Below, one piece after another: positions 1 through 7,686 of a DNA stretch of 64,000 bases (positions within the stretch are counted from its first letter, which is position 1; each line of letters begins with the position of its first letter). Both the position numbers and the translations under genes were made by a program. Source of the stretch: Dactylosporangium vinaceum (GTDB lineage: Bacteria; Actinomycetota; Actinomycetes; Mycobacteriales; Micromonosporaceae); NCBI RefSeq assembly GCF_019904175.1, contig NZ_CP061913.1, positions 7,998,001 through 8,062,000 on the forward strand. Direction: 5' to 3'. The notes beneath the pieces are model-generated. The model was not told the DNA's origin, did no database searches, and saw nothing but the letters and a program-made list of their open reading frames with translations.

Positions 1-948
1 CTCACCGCGCTGGCCACCGAGCTGGACGGCAGGCGCCTGCCCGACGCCCCGCACCTGGTCCGCGTCACGACCGCGGGTGCCGTCACCGATCTCGGCCCCG
101 CGCCCGGCCGCCAGGACCTCGTCGCCGGGTACGGCGCCGCGATGGCCACCGCCCCCGACGGCTCCACCGAGCTCCTGGTGACCACCGGCGACCGGCTCCG
201 CCCGCTGCGCCTCTCCCCCGGCCCGCCCGCGCCGCTCGCGTCGCACGCGCTGCCGGACCTGCCGTACGCCGGCGACTGGGCCACCGACCCCCGCACCGGC
301 GAGCTCGTCACCGTCGTGTCCATGGCCGGGGTGGCCCGCGTGGTGCGGCTGCGCTGGGACGCGGCGACAGGCGTCGGCGCCGTCGACACCACCACCGTGC
401 CCGCGCTGCCGCCCAGCTCGGCGTACGGCGGGGTCGCGGTGCTGGCCGACGGCTCCATCGCGGCCGTGTTCAACCGCAACGCGGGCCCCGGCGCCGGGGC
501 CGGGACCGGGCGGGCACCGATGGGCGGGGCGCTGTACCGCATCACCGGCACCAGGGCCACGAAGCTGGCCGACCTGGGCCCGCTGACGTCCTCCGACGCC
601 GCCACGTGCCCGGTGCCGTCGCCGCCACCACAGCCGCCGGTCGCGGCCCGGGCGGTGCCCACGACCCCGCCGCCGGCGACCGCTGCCGCGGCCACGCCCG
701 CGCCGGCCGCCGCTGCGGTGCGCACGACGCCTCCGGCGAAGCCACCAGTGCGCAGCCGGGGTCCGTCGCCGTCGCCGAGCGCACCCGGGCCGACGCCGTC
801 GAGGAAGCCGGCGTTCGTGCCCACGACCGTGGCGCTGGCGGCGAGCGAGGCCCGACACCGCATCGGCTCGCGGTACATCCCGGTCGTCGGCGCGCTGATG
901 GTCGCCGCGGTCGCCGTCGCCCGCCTCGTGCGCCGGAACCGCCGGTAG
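1..948 (+). CDS. C-terminal part of a surface-anchored, proline-rich protein (5' end outside window)
   Basis: The frame is open from base 1, so the gene starts upstream of the window. The visible part has a beta-rich region with repeated short strands ending in Gly-Asp or Asp-Gly turns, which may be part of a beta-propeller-like fold. A long Pro/Ala/Thr/Ser-rich linker covers roughly codons 200-270. It is followed by one hydrophobic segment (IPVVGALMVAAVAVARLV) and a basic end (RRNRR). This layout is typical of secreted actinobacterial proteins tethered to the membrane by a C-terminal helix, with the linker spanning the cell wall. No catalytic motif is visible and the function is unknown. Confidence 0.75.
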   Translation, partial: LTALATELDGRRLPDAPHLVRVTTAGAVTDLGPAPGRQDLVAGYGAAMATAPDGSTELLVTTGDRLRPLRLSPGPPAPLASHALPDLPYAGDWATDPRTGELVTVVSMAGVARVVRLRWDAATGVGAVDTTTVPALPPSSAYGGVAVLADGSIAAVFNRNAGPGAGAGTGRAPMGGALYRITGTRATKLADLGPLTSSDAATCPVPSPPPQPPVAARAVPTTPPPATAAAATPAPAAAAVRTTPPAKPPVRSRGPSPSPSAPGPTPSRKPAFVPTTVALAASEARHRIGSRYIPVVGALMVAAVAVARLVRRNRR

Positions 949-964
949 CCGCCCGGCCGCGGCC

Positions 965-1936
965 TCATGCCCGGACCGCCGGTGGCAGCGCGAACTGGAG
1001 GTGCTCGGCCGCGACCGCGCGCTCCTGCACCGTCACCGGCCCCCGCGCCCGCAGCACCTCGATCACCTCGTCGACCAGCCGCGGCGGCGCCGACGCCCCC
1101 GCGGACAGCCCGACCACGCGCGCCCCGGCCAGCCACTCGGCCCGCACCCCGCGCACGTCGTCGATGAGGTGCGCCGGCGTGCCGAGGCGCCGGGCCAGCT
1201 CGACCAGCCGCTGCGAGTTCGACGAGTTCGCCGAGCCCACGACGAGCACCACGTCGGCGTCGCGGGCGATCGCCTTCACCGCCTCCTGCCGGTTGGTGGT
1301 GGCGTAGCAGATGTCGTCCGACCCGGGCCCGCGCAGCCTGGGAAACCGGGCCCGCAGCGCGGCCACGACCTCGGCCACCTCGTCGGCCGCGAGGGTGGTC
1401 TGGGTGAGGTACGAGACCCGCTCCGGGTCCTCGACCTCCAACGCCGCCACCCCGGCGACGTCGGCGACGAGCACCGTACGCCGCGGCGCCTCGCCCAGGG
1501 TCCCCTCGACCTCCTCGTGCCCGGCGTGCCCGACGAGGATGACGGTGTCGCCCCGCCCGGCGAACCGCCGCGCCTCGGCGTGCACCTTGGTGACGAGCGG
1601 GCAGGTGGCATCGACGACAGCGAGCCCCCGCCGGTCGGCCTCGGCCCGCACGGCCGGCGACACGCCGTGCGCGGAGAACACGACGGTGGCCCCGTCCGGC
1701 ACCTCGTCCAGCTCGTCCACGAACACCGCGCCGCGCGCCTCGAGCGCGGCCACGACGTGCGAGTTGTGCACGATCTGCTTCCGCACGTACACGGGGTGCG
1801 CCCGCTGTTCGAGCGCCTTCTCGACGATCTCCACGGCCCGCTCGACCCCGGCGCAGAACGATCGCGGCGCCGCGAGCAGCACGGTGAGCCCGTCCGCCAC
1901 CGCCCCGCCCGCGTGCACGTCGTGAGCGCCGCTCAC
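965..1936 (-). CDS. ispH: 4-hydroxy-3-methylbut-2-enyl diphosphate reductase (IspH/LytB)
   Basis: Last step of the MEP pathway: reductive dehydroxylation of HMBPP to IPP and DMAPP on a [4Fe-4S] cluster. The three cluster cysteines are present at about C28 (RSFCAGVERA), C112 (DATCPLV) and C210 (ICYATTNRQ). The substrate/proton-relay segment GHAGHEEVEGT lies near residues 136-146. At 323 residues it is full length. The GTG start at 1936 overlaps the stop of the upstream polyprenyl synthase (GTGA), so the two are translationally coupled. As the last gene of the encapsulin operon it would supply the C5 units used by the preceding enzyme. Whether it is the only IspH of the genome or a cluster-specific second copy cannot be seen from this window. 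Confidence 0.95.
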   Translation of the reverse strand: MSGAHDVHAGGAVADGLTVLLAAPRSFCAGVERAVEIVEKALEQRAHPVYVRKQIVHNSHVVAALEARGAVFVDELDEVPDGATVVFSAHGVSPAVRAEADRRGLAVVDATCPLVTKVHAEARRFAGRGDTVILVGHAGHEEVEGTLGEAPRRTVLVADVAGVAALEVEDPERVSYLTQTTLAADEVAEVVAALRARFPRLRGPGSDDICYATTNRQEAVKAIARDADVVLVVGSANSSNSQRLVELARRLGTPAHLIDDVRGVRAEWLAGARVVGLSAGASAPPRLVDEVIEVLRARGPVTVQERAVAAEHLQFALPPAVRA

Positions 1937-2958
1937 CGGTCCCGCCGGGTGGCCAGGCGGGCCAGGGCGATGAGCTCCGCCTCGGTGCGGGGGTCGGGCT
2001 CGGCGGCGGCCAGGGCCTCGACCGCGCGGGCCAGCAGGTCGTCGGCGTGGGCCTGGGCCCAGAGGCGGGCGCCGGCCGCCTCGATCAGGCCGGCCTCGCC
2101 GCTCAGATCGTCAGGCGCCGGGGCCGCGTAGGAGACGCCCAGCGCATTGCCGGCATCGGTACCGCTCGTCAGCGCCGCCACCACCGGCAGGGACTTCTTG
2201 CGGCTGCGCAGGTCCGAGTGCACGGGCTTGCCGGTGACGGCCGGATCGCCCCAGATGCCGAGCAGGTCGTCGGCGAACTGGAAGGCCAGGCCCAGGTCCT
2301 CCCCGAACTGGGCCAGGCGCAGCACCTGCGCCGGGCGGCCGCCGCCGAACAGGGCGCCGATCGCGCACGCGCAGCCGAGGAGGGCGCCGGTCTTGGCCGA
2401 GGCCATCGCCAGGCACTCGTCGACGCCGACGTCGTCGCGGCGCTCGAAGTCCAGGTCGGCGCTCTGGCCGTCGAGGAGGCGCTGGACGGCGGCGCCGAGC
2501 ATGCCCGTGGCCCGTGTCGACGCCGGGTGGGCACCGGCCGCCAGCACGTCCATGGCCAGAGCCAGCAGGGCGTCGCCGGCCAGGATGGCGGCGCTGGTGC
2601 CGAAGACGCTCCAGGCGGTGGCCCGGTGCCGGCGGGTGGCGTCGCCGTCCATGACGTCGTCGTGCAGGAGCGAGAAGTTGTGCACGAGCTCGACGGCGAC
2701 GGCCCCGGACACCGCGTCGAGGTCGGTGCCGCCGGCCGCGAGGGCCCCGCCGAAGACGAGGGCCGGGCGCAGCGCCTTGCCCGCGTCCGCCCGCGTCGGG
2801 GTGCCGTCGGGGTCCCACCAGCCGAAGTGGTAGCCCGCGATGCGCCGCATGGACGACGGCAGCGTGTCGACGGCGGCGCGCAGGGCCGGGTCGACCAGGC
2901 GCCGGGCCTCGGCCAGCTGGACCTGGGCGGTGCGCGGGTCGGCGATGACGGCGACCAC
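1933..2958 (-). CDS. polyprenyl diphosphate synthase, probable encapsulin cargo
   Basis: Trans-isoprenyl diphosphate synthase of the all-alpha family, condensing IPP with allylic diphosphates. The first aspartate-rich motif is LLHDDVMD (about 98-105) and the second is FADDLLGIWGD (about 228-238). The second differs from the usual DDxxD by spacing to the last Asp. A GKP segment follows it, with a lysine-rich KKSLP. A TTG at 2964 also opens the frame, but GGAGG abuts it, whereas the same GGAGG is 6 nt before the GTG at 2958; the GTG is therefore chosen. The protein is about 341 residues. Chain length (C10-C20) cannot be told by eye. In Family 2B encapsulin loci a polyprenyl synthase is a known predicted cargo; here it lies directly after the second shell gene. 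It lacks the long disordered N-terminus expected of many Family 2 cargos. Confidence 0.9.
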   Translation of the reverse strand: MVAVIADPRTAQVQLAEARRLVDPALRAAVDTLPSSMRRIAGYHFGWWDPDGTPTRADAGKALRPALVFGGALAAGGTDLDAVSGAVAVELVHNFSLLHDDVMDGDATRRHRATAWSVFGTSAAILAGDALLALAMDVLAAGAHPASTRATGMLGAAVQRLLDGQSADLDFERRDDVGVDECLAMASAKTGALLGCACAIGALFGGGRPAQVLRLAQFGEDLGLAFQFADDLLGIWGDPAVTGKPVHSDLRSRKKSLPVVAALTSGTDAGNALGVSYAAPAPDDLSGEAGLIEAAGARLWAQAHADDLLARAVEALAAAEPDPRTEAELIALARLATRRDR

Positions 2959-2960
2959 TG

Positions 2961-4397
2961 TCAACCTCCAAAGCCGGCGCCGGCCGGCTGCGTCTTCGGC
3001 GATGCCTGGGCCGCCCGGCAGTCGACGTGCTCGAGGATGCCCAGCGCGTCCGGGACGAGGACGGCGGCGCTGTAGTAGGTGCTGACCAGGTACGAGATGA
3101 GGCCCCGCCCGTCGATGCCCATGAAGCGGGCGTTCAGCCCCGGCTCGACCTCGTCGGGCAGACCGGTCCGGCGCAGGCCGACGACGCCCTGGTCATCCTC
3201 GCCGGTGCGCATGGCGATGATCGACGTGGTGCCGCACCCGCCGATCGGGATCTTGTCGCACGGCAGGATCGGGATGCCGCGCCACGAGCTGAAGGGCCGG
3301 CCCTCGTACTGCACCGGCGGCGGGTACAGGCCACGGGCGGAGCACTGGCGGCCGAACGCGGCGATCGCCTTGGGGTGCGCGAGCAGCACCCGCGTCTTGC
3401 GCCGGCGGGAGACCAGCTCGTCGAGGTCGTCCGGGGTGGGCGGGCCGCTGCGGGTCGAGATGCGCTGGCGCAGATCGGCGTTGTGCAGCAGGCCGAAGTC
3501 GCGGTTCACGAGCAGCTCGCGCTCCTGGCGCTCGCGCAGGGCCTCGATGGTCAGCCGCAGCTGCTGCTCGACCTGGTCCATCGGCTGGTTGTAGAGATCG
3601 GCGACCCGGGTGTGCACGCGCAGCACGGTCTGGGCGACGCTGAGCTCGTACTCGCGCGGGCCCAGCTCGTAGTCGACGAAGGTGCCCGGCAGCACCGGCT
3701 CCCCGGCGTGCCCGGCGGCGACAGCGATCTCGGCCTCGCCGTGCCGGTTGGCCCGCCGCTCGCGCTCCTGGACCTTCTCGCGGTGCTGGGCGATGTGCCC
3801 GCCGAGCGGCGTCTGGGCGCGCAGCCGGTCGATCTCGTACGCGGGCAGCGCCAGCAGTGTCGTCGGCGTCGCCGTGCGCACGGTGAACGCCCAGGCGTGC
3901 TGGGCACCCTCGAAGACGCCGTCGCCGAAGAAGTCGCCGTCGGTGAGGACGCCGAGGAGCGACTCCTCGCCGTAGCGGCCCCGGCCGAGCTGGCGCACGC
4001 GGCCGCGCACGATGAGGTACACCCGGTCGGCGGGCTGCCCGGCGGTCACGACCGTCTCGTCGGGGCCGAGCTCCAGCTGCTCGAAGCGCTCGGCGAGGGC
4101 GCTGAGCACCGACTCGTCCTCGAGCTCACGCAGCGGCGGCAGCTCGCGCAGCTCCTGCGGGATGACCCGGACGGCCGCGCCCTGGCTGGTGAACGTGACC
4201 CGGCCGTCACCGAGGGCGTAGGTGAGCCGCCGGTTGACCCGGAACGCGCCGCCCTCGGCCTCGACCCAGGGCAGGGCCCGCAGCAGCCATCGGGGCGAGC
4301 TGCCCTGGGTCTGCGGAATCGATTTGGTGGTCGTCGACAGGGTCCGGGCGGCCTGGGTGGAAAGGCTGCGCCGGTCCTGCCCGGCCTCAGTTCTCAC
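2961..4397 (-). CDS. Family 2B encapsulin-like shell protein with cNMP-binding-type insertion (second paralogue)
   Basis: Paralogue of the gene just upstream and alike along its whole length: shared TTTKS, NRRL, DGRVTF, QVEQQLRLTIEAL, RDFGLLHNAD, FMGI and ISYLVS segments. The N-arm and HK97-type scaffold are interrupted at about residues 95-210 by a cyclic-nucleotide-binding-like beta-roll (GQPADRVYLIVRGRV, LTDGDFFGDGVF). A canonical phosphate-binding cassette would read FGE-x-A-L followed by an arginine; that Glu/Arg pair is not evident, so ligand binding is doubtful. The frame opens at ATG 4412, but GTG 4397 has GGAAA 6 nt upstream and overlaps the first shell gene by 11 bp, so GTG is preferred (about 478 residues). 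The stop lies 2 bp before the polyprenyl synthase start. Inferred role: co-assembling or alternative shell subunit. Confidence 0.85.
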   Translation of the reverse strand: MRTEAGQDRRSLSTQAARTLSTTTKSIPQTQGSSPRWLLRALPWVEAEGGAFRVNRRLTYALGDGRVTFTSQGAAVRVIPQELRELPPLRELEDESVLSALAERFEQLELGPDETVVTAGQPADRVYLIVRGRVRQLGRGRYGEESLLGVLTDGDFFGDGVFEGAQHAWAFTVRTATPTTLLALPAYEIDRLRAQTPLGGHIAQHREKVQERERRANRHGEAEIAVAAGHAGEPVLPGTFVDYELGPREYELSVAQTVLRVHTRVADLYNQPMDQVEQQLRLTIEALRERQERELLVNRDFGLLHNADLRQRISTRSGPPTPDDLDELVSRRRKTRVLLAHPKAIAAFGRQCSARGLYPPPVQYEGRPFSSWRGIPILPCDKIPIGGCGTTSIIAMRTGEDDQGVVGLRRTGLPDEVEPGLNARFMGIDGRGLISYLVSTYYSAAVLVPDALGILEHVDCRAAQASPKTQPAGAGFGG

Positions 4398-5811
4398 GGC
4401 CGATTTCCACATTTTCGAGAATGGCCAGGGCGTCGGGCACGAGCACCGCCGCGGAATAGTAGGCGCTCACCAGATACGAAATGATCGCCTGTTCGCTGAT
4501 GCCCATGAAACGCACGGAAAGCCCGGGCTCGTATTCGTCGGGAATACCGGTCTGGTGCAGGCCGATGACGCCCTGCTGCTGTTCGCCGGTGCGCATGAGC
4601 ATGATGGACGTGGTGCGGGTGTCGCTGATGCCGATCTTGTTGGACGGGAAGATCGGGACGCCGCGCCAGGCCGGCACCTGGTGGCCGCCGACGTCGACGC
4701 TCGTCGGGTAGACGCCCCGGCGACTGCACTCGCGGCCGAACGCGGCGATCGCGCGCGGGTGGGCCAGGAAGAACGACGGCTCCTTCCAGACCATCGACAG
4801 CAGCTCGTCCATGTCGTCCGGGCCGGGGGCGCCGCCGCGGGTGTAGGTGCGCTGGGCGAGGTCGGCGTTGTGCAGGAGGCCGAAGTCGCGGTTGTTGACG
4901 AGCTCGTGCTCCTGGCGCTCGCGCAGGGCCTCGATGGTCAGCCGCAGCTGCTGCTCGACCTGGTCCATCGGTTTGTTGTAGAGGTCGGCGACGCGGGTGT
5001 GCACGCGCAGGACGGTCTGGGCGACGCTGAGCTCGTATTCGCGGGGCGCGGGCTCGTAGTCGACGAACGTGCCGGGCAGGACGGGCTCGCCGTCGTGGCC
5101 GGCGGCCAGGTCGATCGCGGCCTCGCCGTGGTCGTTCGTCGCCTTCGGCGGCTCGCTCTGCATCCGCCGGATGTGCTCGCGCAGCGAGTCGGCCTGCCCG
5201 TTCATCTGCATCAGGGCCTGGCGGTTGAGGGTGAGCACGGTGCAGCCCGTCAGCGCCTTGGCGGTGAAGTCCCACTGGGTCATGCCGAGGTCGGTGAGGA
5301 TCTCGGAGCCGAAGTGGTCGCCGTCGGCCAGCACGCCGAGGACCGTCTCCTCGCCGTACTCGCCGGCGCCGATCTTGTTCACCTTGCCGTGGGCGATGAG
5401 GAAGACCCGGTCGGCGGGCTGGCCGCGGCTGACGATGATGTCGCCGGCCGCGAACTCCTGCTGCACGAACCGCTCGGCGAGGGAGCGCAGCGCGTTGACG
5501 TCGTCGAAGCCGCGCAGCGGCGGCAGCTCGCCGAGCTCCTGCGGGATGACCTGTACCTGGGGTCCGGTGGAGACGAACGTGACCCGGCCGTCGCCGACGG
5601 CGTAGCTGAGGCGGCGGTTCACCCGATACGCCCCACCGCCCGCCTGCACCCAGGGCAGGAGCTTGAGCAGCCAGCGGGAGGTGATCTCCTGCATCTGCGG
5701 CACGGACTTCGTCGTCGTGGCCAGGTTGCGGGCGGCGGCGGTGCTGAGGCTGAGGCGGCGCTGCTCATCGCGCTCCTGGGAATTTTGATCGGTCGATTCG
5801 AGCAGGGTCAT
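4387..5811 (-). CDS. Family 2B encapsulin-like shell protein with cNMP-binding-type insertion (first paralogue)
   Basis: 474-residue protein of the SrpI / Family 2 encapsulin type, which builds HK97-fold nanocompartments. Seen: extended N-arm (1-60), a beta-roll insertion of cyclic-nucleotide-binding type at about 100-215 (GDIIVSRGQPADRVFLI, LADGDHFGSEIL), then the long-helix and P-domain region (QVEQQLRLTIEALRERQ at about 284-300) and a conserved C-terminal block (EPGLSVRFMGIS, SYLVSAYYSAAVLVPDALAI). The cassette after DHFG lacks the usual Glu and Arg that contact a cyclic nucleotide. A longer frame begins at 5922, but ATG 5811 has GGAAAAG 5-6 nt upstream and yields the family-like N-terminus, so it is chosen. 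First gene of the four-gene operon; a 246-bp AT-richer leader separates it from the YciO-type gene. Confidence 0.88.
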   Translation of the reverse strand: MTLLESTDQNSQERDEQRRLSLSTAAARNLATTTKSVPQMQEITSRWLLKLLPWVQAGGGAYRVNRRLSYAVGDGRVTFVSTGPQVQVIPQELGELPPLRGFDDVNALRSLAERFVQQEFAAGDIIVSRGQPADRVFLIAHGKVNKIGAGEYGEETVLGVLADGDHFGSEILTDLGMTQWDFTAKALTGCTVLTLNRQALMQMNGQADSLREHIRRMQSEPPKATNDHGEAAIDLAAGHDGEPVLPGTFVDYEPAPREYELSVAQTVLRVHTRVADLYNKPMDQVEQQLRLTIEALRERQEHELVNNRDFGLLHNADLAQRTYTRGGAPGPDDMDELLSMVWKEPSFFLAHPRAIAAFGRECSRRGVYPTSVDVGGHQVPAWRGVPIFPSNKIGISDTRTTSIMLMRTGEQQQGVIGLHQTGIPDEYEPGLSVRFMGISEQAIISYLVSAYYSAAVLVPDALAILENVEIGREN

Positions 5812-6057
5812 TGTTCTTTTCCAATCCGTTTGTGGGCAGGGTGCAGCGACGCTGCAAAAGGGAATGGATTTCGACCGGCCGCGCGAATTCGTTCGGGCGC
5901 CGCCGAGCCGCAACGAGAACAAGTATGCCGAAGCAGCCCAACCGTTCGGGCAGTAAACACGAAACGGGTGGCTATTTTTCGGGTGACGGCTAGCCGCTCA
6001 TTTGCACACGTGCCGGGTTTCCGGCATCTTGCAACTGTCGGGTTCTTTACTGCCCGG
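5812..6057 (-). promoter_or_regulatory. leader/promoter region of the encapsulin operon with a spaced 11-bp inverted repeat
   Basis: This 246-bp stretch is noticeably richer in A+T than its surroundings. It holds CGGGCAGTAAA at 5947-5957 and its exact reverse complement TTTACTGCCCG at 6046-6056, 88 nt apart. The second copy abuts the stop codon of the YciO-type gene. A 6-bp hairpin TGCCGG-gttt-CCGGCA lies at 6011-6026 and could end transcription from the YciO-type gene. The paired sites could be a looping operator for the shell operon. The promoter hexamers could not be assigned with confidence. Confidence 0.4.
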
Positions 6058-6675
6058 TCATTCGAAGCGGGCCGGGTCGCCCGCGCCGACCCGCAGGATC
6101 TGCGGCTCGTCCTCGGAGAGGTCCACGACAGTGGTGGGCTCGGTGCCGCACTCGCCGTCGACGACCGCGTCGAGCTGGTGGTCGAGGCGGTCCTTGATCT
6201 CCCAGCCCTGGGTCATCGGCTCGTCCTCGCCGGGCAGCAGCAGGGTCGAGGAGACGAGCGGCTCGCCGAGCTCGGCCAGCAGCGCCTGGGTGACCGTGTG
6301 GTCGGGGATGCGCACGCCGACGGTGCGCTTCTTCGGGTGCAGCAGCCGCCGCGGCACCTCCGGGCTGGCCGGCAGGATGAACGTGTAGCTGCCCGGGGTG
6401 ACCGCCTTGACCAGCCGGAACACCGAGTTGGAGATCTGCACGAACTGCCCGAGCTGGGCGAAGTCGCGGCACATGAGCGTGAAGTGGTGCCGGTCGTCGA
6501 GCCGGCGGACCTCGCGGATGCGGGCCAGGCCGGGGTGGCTGCCGAGCTGGCACCCGAGGGCGTAGCAGGAGTCGGTCGGGTACGCGATCAGGCCGTCCTC
6601 GCGCAGCACCGCCACGATCTGCTGCAGCAGCCGCGGCTGCGGGTTGTCCGGGTGCACGTCGAAGTACCTCGCCAC
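6058..6675 (-). CDS. Sua5/YciO/YrdC family protein (YciO-type)
   Basis: A 205-residue member of the fold that, in TsaC/Sua5, makes threonylcarbamoyl-AMP from threonine, bicarbonate and ATP for tRNA t6A37. Seen: DGLIAYPTDSCYALGCQL near the start (the YPTD(S/T)xYxLGC signature), REVRRLDDRHHFTLMC (a K/RxR..xxP-like segment in which the usual R-x-x-K-P-x-x is degenerate) and a TVGVRIPDH segment. Length and sequence fit the YciO branch, whose exact substrate is less certain than TsaC. The start is GTG 6675, only 6 nt after a TAGGCT -10 box, suggesting a leaderless transcript. It runs in the same direction as the shell operon but is separated by 246 bp with its own hairpin. Confidence 0.85.
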   Translation of the reverse strand: MARYFDVHPDNPQPRLLQQIVAVLREDGLIAYPTDSCYALGCQLGSHPGLARIREVRRLDDRHHFTLMCRDFAQLGQFVQISNSVFRLVKAVTPGSYTFILPASPEVPRRLLHPKKRTVGVRIPDHTVTQALLAELGEPLVSSTLLLPGEDEPMTQGWEIKDRLDHQLDAVVDGECGTEPTTVVDLSEDEPQILRVGAGDPARFE

Positions 6676-6681
6676 ACCATC

Positions 6682-6687
6682 AGCCTA
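6682..6687 (-). promoter_or_regulatory. -10 box (TAGGCT) of the YciO-type gene
   Basis: On the minus strand TAGGCT lies 6 nt before the GTG start, the spacing expected of a leaderless actinobacterial mRNA. No convincing -35 hexamer is seen. Confidence 0.5.
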
Positions 6688-6704
6688 CGGCCGGGCCTGC
6701 GCGT

Positions 6705-7538
6705 TCAGAACGGCAGGACGTCCTCGCGCGCCGGTGGGCTCAGGCGGCGCCACACCACCAGGACGAACCCGGCCAGCAGCGCCAGCATCACGATGCGCAG
6801 CGAGGTGAACATGATGGTGGTGTGGTTGACGGCGAGCGCGTCCTCGACGAACGCGAACCGCTCGGAGGGGCGGGTCTCGTCGCGCGCGGCCTCGGCGAAG
6901 AGATACACGACGAGCGGGATCAGGGCCAGCCGCCAGCCGATGTACGTCCAGTGGCGCAGCACGACCCGCCGGTCCCGGCCGAGCTTGTCGGCGACGCGCC
7001 CGACGGCCCCGAACCAGACGGCGAACATCAGCAGTGTCACCCACAGCGCGACGCTGACGGCCGAGCCGACCCGGTCGACCAGGGCGAACACCGCCTGCGC
7101 GCCGGTGGCCTGCAGGTAGTCCTCCTCGATGGCGTACTGCCGCAGGACGGCATCCTCGCGGCGCAGGACGAGCACGTCGACGACGAGCAGCACGATGTGC
7201 ACGGCGGTGACCGTGAGCAGGATCCAGGTCAGGATGCGCAGCGCGGCCGGGGGCCGGTCGTCGATGACCTCGTCGTCCTCGTTCCCGTCCTCGTCGTCGT
7301 CCTCGCCGCCCCCCGGGCCGGTGCGGCGGGACTGCTCGGGGATCCTCGCCGTGAGGGCCTCCGGCGGCGGCAGCGGCACGGTGTCGGCCGTCGGGTCCGG
7401 GGCGGGTTCGAAGGCCGCGCCGCCGCCCACGAGGGCCGCGACGAAGTCGGCGGAGGGGACGCCGCCGTGCTGCAGGCAGAGGTATCGACCGTTGGTGTCG
7501 TGCCCGGGGGCACCGCACGTCACGCAAACCATCGACAC
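6705..7538 (-). CDS. membrane protein with N-terminal zinc-ribbon-like motif (DUF4328-like)
   Basis: About 275 residues. The N-terminus has CVTCGAPGHD...YLCLQHG, a compact Cys/His cluster that could bind zinc. An acidic, low-complexity stretch follows (runs of DDDED/NEDDE around residues 90-105). Four hydrophobic segments come next, with the DUF4328-like pattern of long loops between helices (ILTWILLTVTAVHIVLLVVDV, ALWVTLLMFAVWFGAVG, LALIPLVVYLF, IVMLALLAGFVLVVW). GTG 7538 and ATG 7532 are both possible starts; a TAGGCT box at 7548-7553 on this strand favours a start very close to the transcript end. Function unknown. Its stop lies just upstream of the YciO-type gene's -10 box. Confidence 0.7.
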   Translation of the reverse strand: MSMVCVTCGAPGHDTNGRYLCLQHGGVPSADFVAALVGGGAAFEPAPDPTADTVPLPPPEALTARIPEQSRRTGPGGGEDDDEDGNEDDEVIDDRPPAALRILTWILLTVTAVHIVLLVVDVLVLRREDAVLRQYAIEEDYLQATGAQAVFALVDRVGSAVSVALWVTLLMFAVWFGAVGRVADKLGRDRRVVLRHWTYIGWRLALIPLVVYLFAEAARDETRPSERFAFVEDALAVNHTTIMFTSLRIVMLALLAGFVLVVWRRLSPPAREDVLPF

Positions 7539-7686
7539 AAGAACCGCAGCCTAGTCGGCAACAACCAACATCGCCTGCCCCGGTTCGGCCGAACCACCCG
7601 GCTGTTCGGCTCGGATCACCGCGGTGACCTCCGCATTCCACCCGCGGACCCACCCGGCGTGCCGGGCCGCTCACCCTGCGGGAGGT

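Noticed and set aside
965..5811. terpene cyclase (for example 2-methylisoborneol synthase) in the encapsulin operon
   Set aside because: None is found in the operon or its neighbours; only a prenyl synthase and IspH are present, so no volatile terpene product can be claimed.
6058..6675. YciO-type gene as part of the encapsulin operon
   Set aside because: Same strand, but 246 bp away with its own -10 box and a hairpin in the gap.
4222..7119. 965-codon open frame on the plus strand
   Set aside because: It is antisense to the shell, YciO-type and membrane genes, which have family motifs; the frame is a GC-rich shadow.
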